Of a DNA stretch of 25,297 nucleotides, positions 7,261 through 14,775 are shown in pieces; within the stretch, counting starts at the first letter, position 1; every line of letters begins with the position of its first letter. Source of the stretch: a virus; IMG/VR virus record IMGVR_UViG_3300042868_007578, positions 1-25,297 of that record; one strand, 5' to 3'. The position numbers and the translations under genes were made by a program. The notes under the pieces are model-generated. The model saw nothing but the letters and a program-made list of their open reading frames with translations. It was not told the origin of the DNA and did no database searches.

Positions 7261-7842
7261 TTAATTTTTCAAAGATATAGAACTATTTTTGATTTTCTCA
7301 TAAAATAATTCATTTTTTTTAAAGTAAAGGGTTTCTTTCTCTAAATCTGGGATACTGCAAACTTCAAAAACCTCTTCAATTTGATTTAAAGGAACGTCTA
7401 AGGCTTCTGCATAAAGTTTATGTGCTGAATCAGGAGATAAAAACAAACTGATATATTCTGAAATATTACCTTTATTACCAAAAAAGTCTAAGATTATGTT
7501 TTTTGAATCTAAAGTAAATTTAGAATACTGTCCATCAAGAAATCTTTTAAAATCTGATTTGTATTTGGTAAAATCAAAAATAAATAAGTGTCTGTCTTCA
7601 TCAAGTTGTATGTATTCATGAAACAACGGATGCTTTTTAAGATATGAATTGCAGAACAATTCAAACTTTTCAGTTGTACCTACATTGTACTCACACATAA
7701 ACTTATTTTCATTGACAGTAATCACATGTTCCCAGCAGATATAAGTCTGCACGGGAACAAATGATAAACCTGATCTAAACCTCAATAGAGGATAAAGAAA
7801 TACTTTGCTTTTTTGAAAATAATCAGTGTATACACCTTTCAT
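7261..7842 (-). CDS. Protein of unknown function, 193 aa
   Basis: The product starts MKGVYTDYFQKSKVFLYPLL, is aromatic-rich and Lys-rich, and has no clear membrane span. Segments such as FVPVQTYICWEHVI and LFIFDFTKYKSDFKRFLDGQ suggest a beta-rich first half and a helical second half. I recognise no domain. It begins 2 bases after the PD-(D/E)XK nuclease stop and ends 10 bases before the next gene, so it is co-expressed with recombination functions. Confidence 0.75.
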   Translation of the reverse strand: MKGVYTDYFQKSKVFLYPLLRFRSGLSFVPVQTYICWEHVITVNENKFMCEYNVGTTEKFELFCNSYLKKHPLFHEYIQLDEDRHLFIFDFTKYKSDFKRFLDGQYSKFTLDSKNIILDFFGNKGNISEYISLFLSPDSAHKLYAEALDVPLNQIEEVFEVCSIPDLEKETLYFKKNELFYEKIKNSSISLKN

Positions 7843-7844
7843 AG

Positions 7845-8849
7845 TTATAATTTAATGTTTCCTAGAAGGAAATCATATGGTAATGAATAATTTTTTTCTG
7901 CATAATGATAACTAGCTCTTTCAATTACATCTTCTAAAGCAACAGCCCAACCATTTAATGTTTCATCTGTCACATCAAAAACATATACTTGATTGTATTT
8001 ATCTACAACAACAAATTTAAACAAAATATTGTATTCTTGTTCAGTTTCAGCTAAATTAGCAAAAACTAATTTGCAATATATAGCTGCTTGCAACCAATAA
8101 TTATAAAAATCAATGGTTTCTTTGAACTCTGAGATTGTTTTACTTGTTGTTTTAAGATCACAGATTGTTACTGTTTTTGTAGAGTGATTAATTTTATAGT
8201 AATCCAGGTAACCATGAAGGCCAAAAGGTTTTCCTAATAAATCAGATGTCAAATACTTCTCTGCATGTGTTTCAATAGGGTCTAACTCAAAATCAGTTTG
8301 AACATCTTCAAACAAAGCCATTACGTCTTTATTACTTTTAATGTTTTCAGCCTGATCTTTACATTTTGCTAGCGTATCTCCATCAATTGCATCTTTGCTG
8401 CTATTTTTTAGATATTCCCAATAAGACTCATTATCTGCAGTTTGTATTTTTTCTAACCTTGCATCATCTAACTTAAGTGTTTGATATAAGTTCTGGTCAA
8501 TCAATACCTTTAATATTTCTTGTTGAAATGTGGGGTCTTGACTTAATAAACTTAAAGCGCGGTTAACTGTAGTATTATACAATACAGTCAATACTTTGAT
8601 ATTACTGTCTGCAGGAAGCTTACCCGGTAAGATATTAAACTTATCATTAAGTTTATCTTCTTCAAATAATAAACAATGAATTAACTTACCTTCAACTAAA
8701 TGCTTATCAGTTCTGATCTCACGGTCTTCTAAAATATAATCCTTATAAAATAAGGAAGGTGAAAACAATAGTTTATTCAGTGATGAATAACTAAATTTAA
8801 AGTTTTTATTTGCATAAAACTTTTCTTCTTTTGCTAAATCTCTATACAT
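7845..8849 (-). CDS. PD-(D/E)XK (RecB-family) exonuclease-like protein, 334 aa
   Basis: The RecB-like nuclease motifs appear in order: an N-terminal SYSSLNKLLFSP segment, EGKLIH (His58), D216 in HGYLDYY, D231-L-K233 in TICDLKTT, and Q254-x3-Y258 in YWLQAAIYCK. These are the metal-binding and catalytic positions of the PD-(D/E)XK superfamily, close to the phage-type exonuclease group (DUF3799/YqaJ-like). It would resect double-stranded ends in the cytoplasm, giving single strands for the Sak4-like ATPase and SSB-like protein in the same operon. Its start overlaps the end of the upstream gene by 16 bases, suggesting coupling. Strand polarity is unknown. Confidence 0.8.
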   Translation of the reverse strand: MYRDLAKEEKFYANKNFKFSYSSLNKLLFSPSLFYKDYILEDREIRTDKHLVEGKLIHCLLFEEDKLNDKFNILPGKLPADSNIKVLTVLYNTTVNRALSLLSQDPTFQQEILKVLIDQNLYQTLKLDDARLEKIQTADNESYWEYLKNSSKDAIDGDTLAKCKDQAENIKSNKDVMALFEDVQTDFELDPIETHAEKYLTSDLLGKPFGLHGYLDYYKINHSTKTVTICDLKTTSKTISEFKETIDFYNYWLQAAIYCKLVFANLAETEQEYNILFKFVVVDKYNQVYVFDVTDETLNGWAVALEDVIERASYHYAEKNYSLPYDFLLGNIKL

Positions 8850-9979
8850 TCTTCTTTTTTTATTATTGAGTTTTTATATTTGTCTTCTAAATAAATAGAT
8901 TCTAGATCTATAGAGAACACATTGTTTTTACAACCAAAAGTGTTTTTAATTACTGAATCATACATTTTTTGAATTGTTTTTTTAACAATAAATTCTGTCA
9001 TTTTATTTTCAGCTTGTAATAACGTTATGTACTGATCATATGCCCATTGACGGTTATTGTCTTTACTACCTGAAAACTTTTCAAGTCTTTTGCGCAATGT
9101 TCTTACATTAATGTTATTCCAGTTGTTGGTATCTTTAAACCAATCATAATACCAAAAGAATAAATAGCTTACAATATCAAAAGACTCTTCAACATTACAA
9201 TTAGCCAGCATTTCTACAGCTAAAGTTCTATTGTCTTTGTCTTGACTTGTAATCATTTTAGATACTTGATCAAATTGATCTTCATCTATTATTGCTAAAT
9301 CTTCTGATATAATTTTATTGATTTCAACATCTCTTACAATTAATGCTTTTGCATCACGTAACTGCTCATAAATAGCAACGTCATTGTCTTTAATAATTAT
9401 ATCTCTATTACTACCATGACGCTGAAAGCTGGCTAATTTACTTCTAATATCATCTGCTGCAGTATGATTTTTAATAATATTAATTCTTATGTAAGCATCT
9501 TTTTCTATTAAAGATAAAATATCTTTACATTCATTTAATCCAGACTCACTTAAGTGATCATTTACTTTTAAAGTAGTAAATATTTCAAACATTTCAGCAT
9601 ATGAAACTGAATTTCCCCAATCAAGTGTAATTAAATTACTTATTAATTTATCTGACACAATATGAATATCTGCACTATTTGCATCTCTAATGATTTTTAC
9701 ATTAAATTTTGTTTTAAGTAAATCAACCTTTTGTCTTGGTAATTCAAGGTCTGGATATCTATATATTTTTTTATTTTGTAGATCAATTGTTTTATCTGAA
9801 GTAACTACATTTAATAAAGCAAGTTCTTTACTATTAGGATACCAACTTTGAGATCTACCAAAATAATAACCATCATATTTTAGCTTAAAACATGCCATAG
9901 TTATTTTTTCTTTTCCATCAGATAATGTTATATGTTCAGGTGAAAATGTTATGTTTAGTGTATAATGTTTTTTTTCCAT
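8834..9979 (-). CDS. Unknown protein, 381 aa; paralogue of the upstream gene
   Basis: No catalytic motif is seen. Comparison by eye with the product of 9982-11004 shows the same layout: an early aromatic YYFGRSQSWYPNSKE segment; LPRQKVDLLKTKFNVKIIRD then ADIHIV (versus LDRIKSALKEHGITVINDYELADIIIT); and a later helical stretch DQVSKMITSQDKDNRTLAVEML (versus EDIQKYLQSYSDEDRAMAAKVI). The ADIHIV part resembles a small alpha/beta Rossmann- or BRCT-like unit; the C-terminal half is helical with many aromatic residues. It starts 2 bases after its paralogue and overlaps the nuclease gene. Both lie between the MoxR pair and the nuclease, so a DNA-transaction role is plausible but unproven. Confidence 0.75.
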   Translation of the reverse strand: MEKKHYTLNITFSPEHITLSDGKEKITMACFKLKYDGYYFGRSQSWYPNSKELALLNVVTSDKTIDLQNKKIYRYPDLELPRQKVDLLKTKFNVKIIRDANSADIHIVSDKLISNLITLDWGNSVSYAEMFEIFTTLKVNDHLSESGLNECKDILSLIEKDAYIRINIIKNHTAADDIRSKLASFQRHGSNRDIIIKDNDVAIYEQLRDAKALIVRDVEINKIISEDLAIIDEDQFDQVSKMITSQDKDNRTLAVEMLANCNVEESFDIVSYLFFWYYDWFKDTNNWNNINVRTLRKRLEKFSGSKDNNRQWAYDQYITLLQAENKMTEFIVKKTIQKMYDSVIKNTFGCKNNVFSIDLESIYLEDKYKNSIIKKEECIEI

Positions 9980-9981
9980 TT

Positions 9982-11004
9982 TTATTTTGCGTATTTTAAA
10001 TATTCTGGTTTTACTTGTACTTTAAATACATATAACTCTCTGTTACTAATATGAATTTCTCTTCTAACAATTGGTTCTAAATATTTAAAACTTATTGAGT
10101 CAAGTTTTTCATTACTTTCTAACCAAAGAATCATATCATGTGCATTTTTTCTACAGAATTTATTGAAGTTAGATTGTTCTAGCCAATACTGGACATCTTT
10201 GTCTCTATTATAATGATACATATAACGTTCTGCTTTATGCGCAAACTCCCATAGTAAATGATAGTTTTGTAAGTAATCAATTGTTGGGATAACTTTTGCA
10301 GCCATAGCTCTATCTTCATCACTATAGGATTGTAGATATTTTTGTATATCTTCCAATAGTGTTTCATTTAAAACCTGTTTGTTAGCTGATTCATAAATTA
10401 CTGTATTTACATCAATTGTTGCTATTAAACCTAATTCAATTCTGTGAGCAAGATTTATGGCCATACCGGTAATCATCCATTCATCATATAATGAATCTCC
10501 TGTAATACAATGATGATATTTTACTTTGCTAGCTAAATTACCATCAAAAATTACATCTCTGGGATAATCATCTACGATTGAGACTGAACCGTTTGTTTCT
10601 TGAAGTGTTTGATAGTTCCATAACTTGGCCATTAATACAGTTGACTTAATAATATTTCCACTGTCAAATCTTTCATAGACATCTTCATGGGTAATAATTA
10701 TATCAGCTAATTCATAATCATTTATTACAGTTATACCATGTTCTTTTAGAGCAGATTTAATTCTATCTAATGAAACATTACACTTAGGTAATACAAAAGC
10801 TTTCTTTTTGGTTTTAAAAGTTGTACTATTTTCAGTACTGGTTGTTAATATATTTTGTATTTTTTTGAATGTTGTTTCATCTTGTGTAACTAATACTTCT
10901 TCAATCACATTGGATGATAGAACCCCATAATATGGGGCACTATCTAATCCAAAGTAATTTAAAGCACCAGCACCATATGATTGATAAACTGATTTATTTG
11001 CCAT
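9982..11004 (-). CDS. Unknown protein, 340 aa; paralogue of the downstream gene
   Basis: The product starts MANKSVYQSYGAGALNYFGL; residues about 65-115 contain KAFVLPKCNVSLDRIKS then ITVINDYELADIIITHEDVY, the part shared with the 381-aa neighbour. The middle is helical with Asp/Glu-rich linkers, and the C-terminus is basic with beta character (REIHISNRELYVFKVQVK). Its ATG lies one base after TAA at 11006-11008, the end of a leftover MoxR C-terminus, which shows that before the HNH insertion it followed the MoxR gene directly. No domain is recognised. Confidence 0.75.
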   Translation of the reverse strand: MANKSVYQSYGAGALNYFGLDSAPYYGVLSSNVIEEVLVTQDETTFKKIQNILTTSTENSTTFKTKKKAFVLPKCNVSLDRIKSALKEHGITVINDYELADIIITHEDVYERFDSGNIIKSTVLMAKLWNYQTLQETNGSVSIVDDYPRDVIFDGNLASKVKYHHCITGDSLYDEWMITGMAINLAHRIELGLIATIDVNTVIYESANKQVLNETLLEDIQKYLQSYSDEDRAMAAKVIPTIDYLQNYHLLWEFAHKAERYMYHYNRDKDVQYWLEQSNFNKFCRKNAHDMILWLESNEKLDSISFKYLEPIVRREIHISNRELYVFKVQVKPEYLKYAK

Positions 11005-11005
11005 C

Positions 11006-11053
11006 TTATTTCATTGTCATTCTGATGATATTAGGATCCATCATCATTTTGTT
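11006..11053 (-). pseudogene. Remnant of the MoxR gene 3' end (displaced by the HNH element)
   Basis: After the HNH stop, 15 codons and a stop read NKMMMDPNIIRMTMK. The intact MoxR-like gene (11667-12938) ends NRIMLNPDIVKMTMK. By eye 8 of 15 residues are identical and the others are conservative changes; about 33 of 48 bases match. The remnant ends TAAG directly before the ATG of the next gene, a tight operon join that must be the original order. It is therefore the native C-terminus, left without its gene when the HNH segment entered and brought a new one. Confidence 0.8.
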
Positions 11054-11597
11054 AATTAATTTCATTTTTTAAATATTTTATTGCTTGGTTTAATTTAATT
11101 ATATCATCTTTAAACATACCTATAGCCACATTACAGTGACCACAAAGTATACCTCTAACAATACCTGTGTTATGGTCATGATCAACACACAATCCTTTTT
11201 TGTGCTCATTGCCATCATTATGACATATTTCACATTCTTGATTTGCTCTTGTTAATTCATAATAAAAATCTTCTTTTGTAAAGATTTTACCTTGTCTGTT
11301 AAATATACCTTTAGCTTTCCAGCCAGCTTCTAACCATTTTTGTTTATTTTTTTTATAATATGCTTTAGAAGTTTTTTTAATTACTTCTTTATTTTCTGCA
11401 TAATAAACTTTTTGTCTGGCTAAATATTTGACTTTTCCTTTTTCATACGTTTCATTATGTTTAATTGGATCATATAAATCTTGTTTTCTTTTGCTTTCAC
11501 AAACTTTACAAGCAGATACATGTCCATCTTTACTTATTTTTGACTTATGATAATCAGTTAAAGATTTATTTACTTTACATTTAGTACATTTTTTCAT
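11052..11597 (-). CDS. HNH endonuclease (endonuclease VII type), probable homing enzyme
   Basis: I start at ATG 11597 (MKKCTKCKVN), not at 11654, because the zinc-finger N-terminus begins there and the extra 19 residues overlap a hairpin. Residues 4-33 carry C-x2-C ... C-x2-C (C4, C7, C30, C33), a zinc finger. Residues 45-100 are basic and helical. Residues 122-155 form the His-Me nuclease: C122-x2-C125, then VDHDHNTG (D139, H140, D141, H142, N143), then C152-x2-C155, as in recombination endonuclease VII. The enzyme should cut double-stranded DNA with one metal ion. Its insertion at the end of the MoxR gene, with that end duplicated (11006-11053), indicates a free-standing homing endonuclease. 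A T4 gp49-like resolvase role is a weaker option. Confidence 0.85.
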   Translation of the reverse strand: MKKCTKCKVNKSLTDYHKSKISKDGHVSACKVCESKRKQDLYDPIKHNETYEKGKVKYLARQKVYYAENKEVIKKTSKAYYKKNKQKWLEAGWKAKGIFNRQGKIFTKEDFYYELTRANQECEICHNDGNEHKKGLCVDHDHNTGIVRGILCGHCNVAIGMFKDDIIKLNQAIKYLKNEIN

Positions 11598-11611
11598 AAT
11601 ATAATTGTTTA

Positions 11612-11650
11612 ATGGTAACAAGAATAATATACAATTAAACTTGTTACCAT
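11612..11650. repeat. Inverted repeat between the MoxR stop and the HNH start
   Basis: Two 11-base arms, ATGGTAACAAG at 11612-11622 and its exact complement at 11640-11650, enclose 17 bases. It belongs to the inserted HNH segment (16 bases from the MoxR stop and 14 from the HNH start). There is no T run on the minus strand. It could end MoxR transcription, protect RNA, or hide the HNH start region from translation; no choice can be made from sequence. Confidence 0.6.
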
Positions 11651-11666
11651 CCAAACAATTTGACTA

Positions 11667-12938
11667 TTATTTCATAGTCATCTTAACAATATCAGGGTTT
11701 AACATTATGCGGTTAAACTTCTGTTTATTACCATTAAAGATTGTACGTACAATTAGATACTTAAGATCATTAGTAAAATAGTCTTTAGTACAAAGAGAGA
11801 TCAATCTGTCTGATATTTTTTGTCCTACAGTATTATCTTTACTGTAAACAACTGAATAGTTTGCTAATCTTGTTGCTAATGTAGCAGCAATGTCCGCACG
11901 GTATGTATCATCTTTACCAATACAACCTCTTAACTCACCTAAAATATATGATTCATTGTCATGAGTCAATAAATCTTTAGGTGTTACCAGTTTGTCCAGT
12001 TTGTTGTTAATAAATGTAGTAAACATAGAAGCAAATGTATCTCCAACAGAACCTTCACCAATCATTTGAATTAATGATAAGTTAGATTCAAAGTTATCAA
12101 AGCTAGATATAGCATTAAAGAATGTTGTAATAGATCTTGCATTTGTTTCTAGAGTAACTAATTCTGGATGTAACAATAAAAAGTTAATACATCTTGAGTC
12201 AATACCTGCTTCTTCTGCCCATTGTGCCCATACGTTTATATCAAACTTAAGGTTTGCTGTAACATATCTGGTTTTTTGTGCAGCATCTACTGAGTTTACC
12301 ATGTACTCACCGTTGTCTGGATTTGCTGTTAATATGATATGCCAATCTTTTGGTAATGTCCAAGAGATATAGGTTTGTCTATCTATTAACTCCATAACTG
12401 CTTGAATAAATCTTGTGTCAGCTCTATTCCAGTCATCTAGTAATAAAATACCACCTTCTTTTTTATCAGCAATCCACTCTGGTGGGCAATAAGACATCCT
12501 GTTCTTACCTGTCATTTTATATCCTGTTTTAAGATATTCTTGAACCGCAAGTTCATCAACCCATAATCCAACTTTTTTTGTTACTGCTGTTTGCATGTTG
12601 GCAAGGTCTGATGATGCAGCTGTTCTTTGTGCTGCAGTATAGGATAAATCATCTATTTTTGATTCTGAAACTCTTGTTTCTTTATACATTTGAAATTGAC
12701 GTACTGGGAATCCTACTAAGTCACCTAACTCTTCTATCTGTGCAAGGTTAACCTTTACAAAGTTTAAGTTGTTTTCTTTAGCTAGCTCAACAATGGTAGA
12801 TGTTTTACCAATTCCTGATTCTCCTAATACTTCTACTGATACAGATTGTTTACCCTGTGCTTGTAAAAATCTGTTGTTTGTAATAATGTGATTTACAAAT
12901 CCTTTTAATTCTGTTACGTTTAAATTTACTTGTGCCAT
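11667..12938 (-). CDS. MoxR-type AAA+ ATPase, 423 aa
   Basis: Walker A is GESGIGKT (39-46), Walker B ILLLDDWNRAD (164-174), sensor 1 about N206 in ILTANPDNGEY, and a candidate arginine finger R224 in DAAQKTRYV. The ILLLDDWNRAD and TANPDNGEY forms and the about 120-residue spacing fit the MoxR/CbbQ/NorQ branch, whose hexamers act with a VWA partner as chaperone or remodeller. That partner is the adjacent upstream gene (12948-14108, 9 bases away). The C-terminal about 170 residues are helical. The last 15 codons appear to have been resupplied by the HNH element, which may alter the tail. Its client is unknown. Confidence 0.85.
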   Translation of the reverse strand: MAQVNLNVTELKGFVNHIITNNRFLQAQGKQSVSVEVLGESGIGKTSTIVELAKENNLNFVKVNLAQIEELGDLVGFPVRQFQMYKETRVSESKIDDLSYTAAQRTAASSDLANMQTAVTKKVGLWVDELAVQEYLKTGYKMTGKNRMSYCPPEWIADKKEGGILLLDDWNRADTRFIQAVMELIDRQTYISWTLPKDWHIILTANPDNGEYMVNSVDAAQKTRYVTANLKFDINVWAQWAEEAGIDSRCINFLLLHPELVTLETNARSITTFFNAISSFDNFESNLSLIQMIGEGSVGDTFASMFTTFINNKLDKLVTPKDLLTHDNESYILGELRGCIGKDDTYRADIAATLATRLANYSVVYSKDNTVGQKISDRLISLCTKDYFTNDLKYLIVRTIFNGNKQKFNRIMLNPDIVKMTMK

Positions 12939-12947
12939 GTTTTTTAA

Positions 12948-14108
12948 TTAATTTAATTTTATTACTTTACCTGGTAATTCTTCATTCATTTGAGATATGC
13001 TACTTAATACCCATAGCGCATTCTTTGGACAATCTGATGGAGCACATGCTTCACCGTCTGTTAGATATATTAATGCTGTATAATACTTCTTTTCATTATA
13101 GTGATCAATTACAGGTTGAAAACTTGTTCCACCTCTGCCATGTATATTCCAATCTTTTTTTGGATTAAATTCTTCTACAATTCTAAGTGATGTATCACAC
13201 TGTGCAACAGTAATCTTATGACCGGTTTTATTCATGTGATGCAATTCATTGTAAAATTCTTTAAGCTCTGATGTATTTACAGATCCAGATGTGTCAATAC
13301 CAACAAGAATATGATTTTTAAATTTAATCTTTAGTCCTGGGTTTTCTGCATATCTTTTATTGTATTTACGTCTCAACTTTTTAGTATACACTACAGATGA
13401 GTTTCCAACAAATCTTCTTAAGTAAGCTTTCCAATCAAATTTAGCCGGCTCAATATGAAATAACTTTGCAATTAATTCACTTAACTCACCGGGTACACTT
13501 CCTTGTTTTTTAACAGTTTGTTCTGCAGCTTCTTTTAACTGATGATCTATTTGTTTTTGAACAAGTTTTTTATCAGCTTCTGGTAACTCATCAAACTCTT
13601 TCCATGTACTATGGCAATACTCTGATTCACCATCCATTTGACCCATTAGTGAATCTAATGAAGGAGATGTTCCATCTTGTTTGGCTTGTTCTAATAAATC
13701 ATAATAGACTTTAGTTCCTGCTTTAATAGGAAGATTTAATTCAGGAAAACTACTTAGTAATAATCCACCATCTGGTAGCATATTTGAACTAATATATTGG
13801 TTGATCTCTAGATCTGCAGCTATATTAAATAACTTGTGATCAGTATATAGATCTCTTAACAATAGATGTCCAAATGCTATGTGTAATAATTCATGCTTAA
13901 TCAATCCAACTCTATGTAATTCACTTAACTCAGTAAAAAAATTAGGGTTAATTGTTAACTGCATACCAATTCCGTGTTTACTTACACCTGCTGTAGGTAT
14001 ACGATCACTGAATTGTTTATTTATACCAATTAAAAAAAGCCCGTAAAAGGGCTCATCTAAAATTAAAGTTTTAGTGCTTCTTGCAACACTATCTTGTATA
14101 TTTATCAT
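12948..14108 (-). CDS. Metallopeptidase-like plus VWA domain protein, 386 aa
   Basis: The N-terminal half carries HELLHIAFGH (residues 72-81, H72-E73-x2-H76) and NIAADLEIN (95-103), the zinc-binding pattern of the putative metallopeptidase domain found with VWA-like domains in the DUF2201 family. The C-terminal half carries a MIDAS site: D272-T-S274-G-S276 in LVGIDTSGSV, a threonine in GRGGTSF (T329), and D351 in YLTDGE. The two halves are joined by a helical, charged linker (about 160-215). It should pair with the MoxR-type ATPase next to it, as CbbO with CbbQ or NorD with NorQ. Its start overlaps the 100-aa gene by 4 bases (ATGA-type). Whether the protease site is active is unknown. Confidence 0.83.
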   Translation of the reverse strand: MINIQDSVARSTKTLILDEPFYGLFLIGINKQFSDRIPTAGVSKHGIGMQLTINPNFFTELSELHRVGLIKHELLHIAFGHLLLRDLYTDHKLFNIAADLEINQYISSNMLPDGGLLLSSFPELNLPIKAGTKVYYDLLEQAKQDGTSPSLDSLMGQMDGESEYCHSTWKEFDELPEADKKLVQKQIDHQLKEAAEQTVKKQGSVPGELSELIAKLFHIEPAKFDWKAYLRRFVGNSSVVYTKKLRRKYNKRYAENPGLKIKFKNHILVGIDTSGSVNTSELKEFYNELHHMNKTGHKITVAQCDTSLRIVEEFNPKKDWNIHGRGGTSFQPVIDHYNEKKYYTALIYLTDGEACAPSDCPKNALWVLSSISQMNEELPGKVIKLN

Positions 14109-14407
14109 TTTTGTGGGTATAATATTTTTAATAATATTTTTTTGTAAACAATATGGTCTCCAACATCTTTTACTGCAGAGTTAATATTTTTACTAATTAA
14201 TTCTCCAGATGTATAAAGTCTATCAATAGCTTTCATAAAATGTAATCTTTTATTAAACAACAATGATTTAGTAAATAATAAATTTAAAATATCTTTGTCA
14301 TCAAAATCTAAGTTTTTATAATTTTCTAAAGCTAATTGAAAGTCTTCTTCTAGACCCATAAACATTTCACGTAATAAAAAAAACTCTTCAATTGTTATTC
14401 TTGCCAT
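14105..14407 (-). CDS. Small helical protein, 100 aa, unknown function
   Basis: The product starts MARITIEEFFLLREMFMGLE and is almost wholly helical, Leu- and Lys-rich, without a membrane span. Its start overlaps the RusA-like gene by 20 bases and its end overlaps the VWA gene by 4, so it is certainly translated with both. It may be an adaptor or a small DNA-complex subunit; no family is recognised. Confidence 0.7.
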   Translation of the reverse strand: MARITIEEFFLLREMFMGLEEDFQLALENYKNLDFDDKDILNLLFTKSLLFNKRLHFMKAIDRLYTSGELISKNINSAVKDVGDHIVYKKILLKILYPQK

Positions 14408-14771
14408 CTGGTAAAATTTCTATAATTACTCCAGGATTAACTTTGTCATATTTGTACTCTACAAATACAGGTAATATACAATCAGCATTATCATCTTCAA
14501 TCCAACCAAATGTAACCATATCATCTTGCACTGTTTGTGCGGGATTAATATAATCAAACTTATGTTTGCTGCCTCTGATAAATGTAAATTGGATATTTAC
14601 GGGTTGTTGATGTTTGGCTAATTCAGCTTTAAACTCTTCTGCATACTGTGCATAATATTCTTTAGCTACTTTTCTATAGTTTACAACTGTTTTACTTGCT
14701 ATAAAATACTTGCCAGTCCATCTTCTACCATTTTTACTACTTGGGACTGAGCCCGGTATAAACCATTTCAT
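14388..14771 (-). CDS. RusA-like Holliday junction resolvase, 127 aa
   Basis: The length and start (WFIPGSVPSSKNGRR) match RusA-type proteins, whose N-terminus reads PG.P.SKNR. The acidic catalytic cluster is visible: D73 in KFDYINP, D83-D84 in QDDMVTFG and D93-D94 in IEDDNA, with N95, fitting the D-x-D-N ... D pattern of the dimeric RusA fold. It resolves four-way junctions by paired nicks, finishing recombination or clearing branched replication DNA before packaging. It is placed 4 bases after the primase gene. Confidence 0.85.
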   Translation of the reverse strand: MKWFIPGSVPSSKNGRRWTGKYFIASKTVVNYRKVAKEYYAQYAEEFKAELAKHQQPVNIQFTFIRGSKHKFDYINPAQTVQDDMVTFGWIEDDNADCILPVFVEYKYDKVNPGVIIEILPDGKNNN

Positions 14772-14775
14772 TTTT

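Noticed and set aside
11598-11654. Longer HNH start at 11654
   Set aside because: The extra 19 residues are coded by the hairpin region and add no recognised domain; the zinc finger begins at the 11597 start.
11052-11666. HNH gene as part of a group I intron in the MoxR gene
   Set aside because: The MoxR reading frame is complete before the insert, and only about 70 bases separate it from the HNH start, too little for an intron core.
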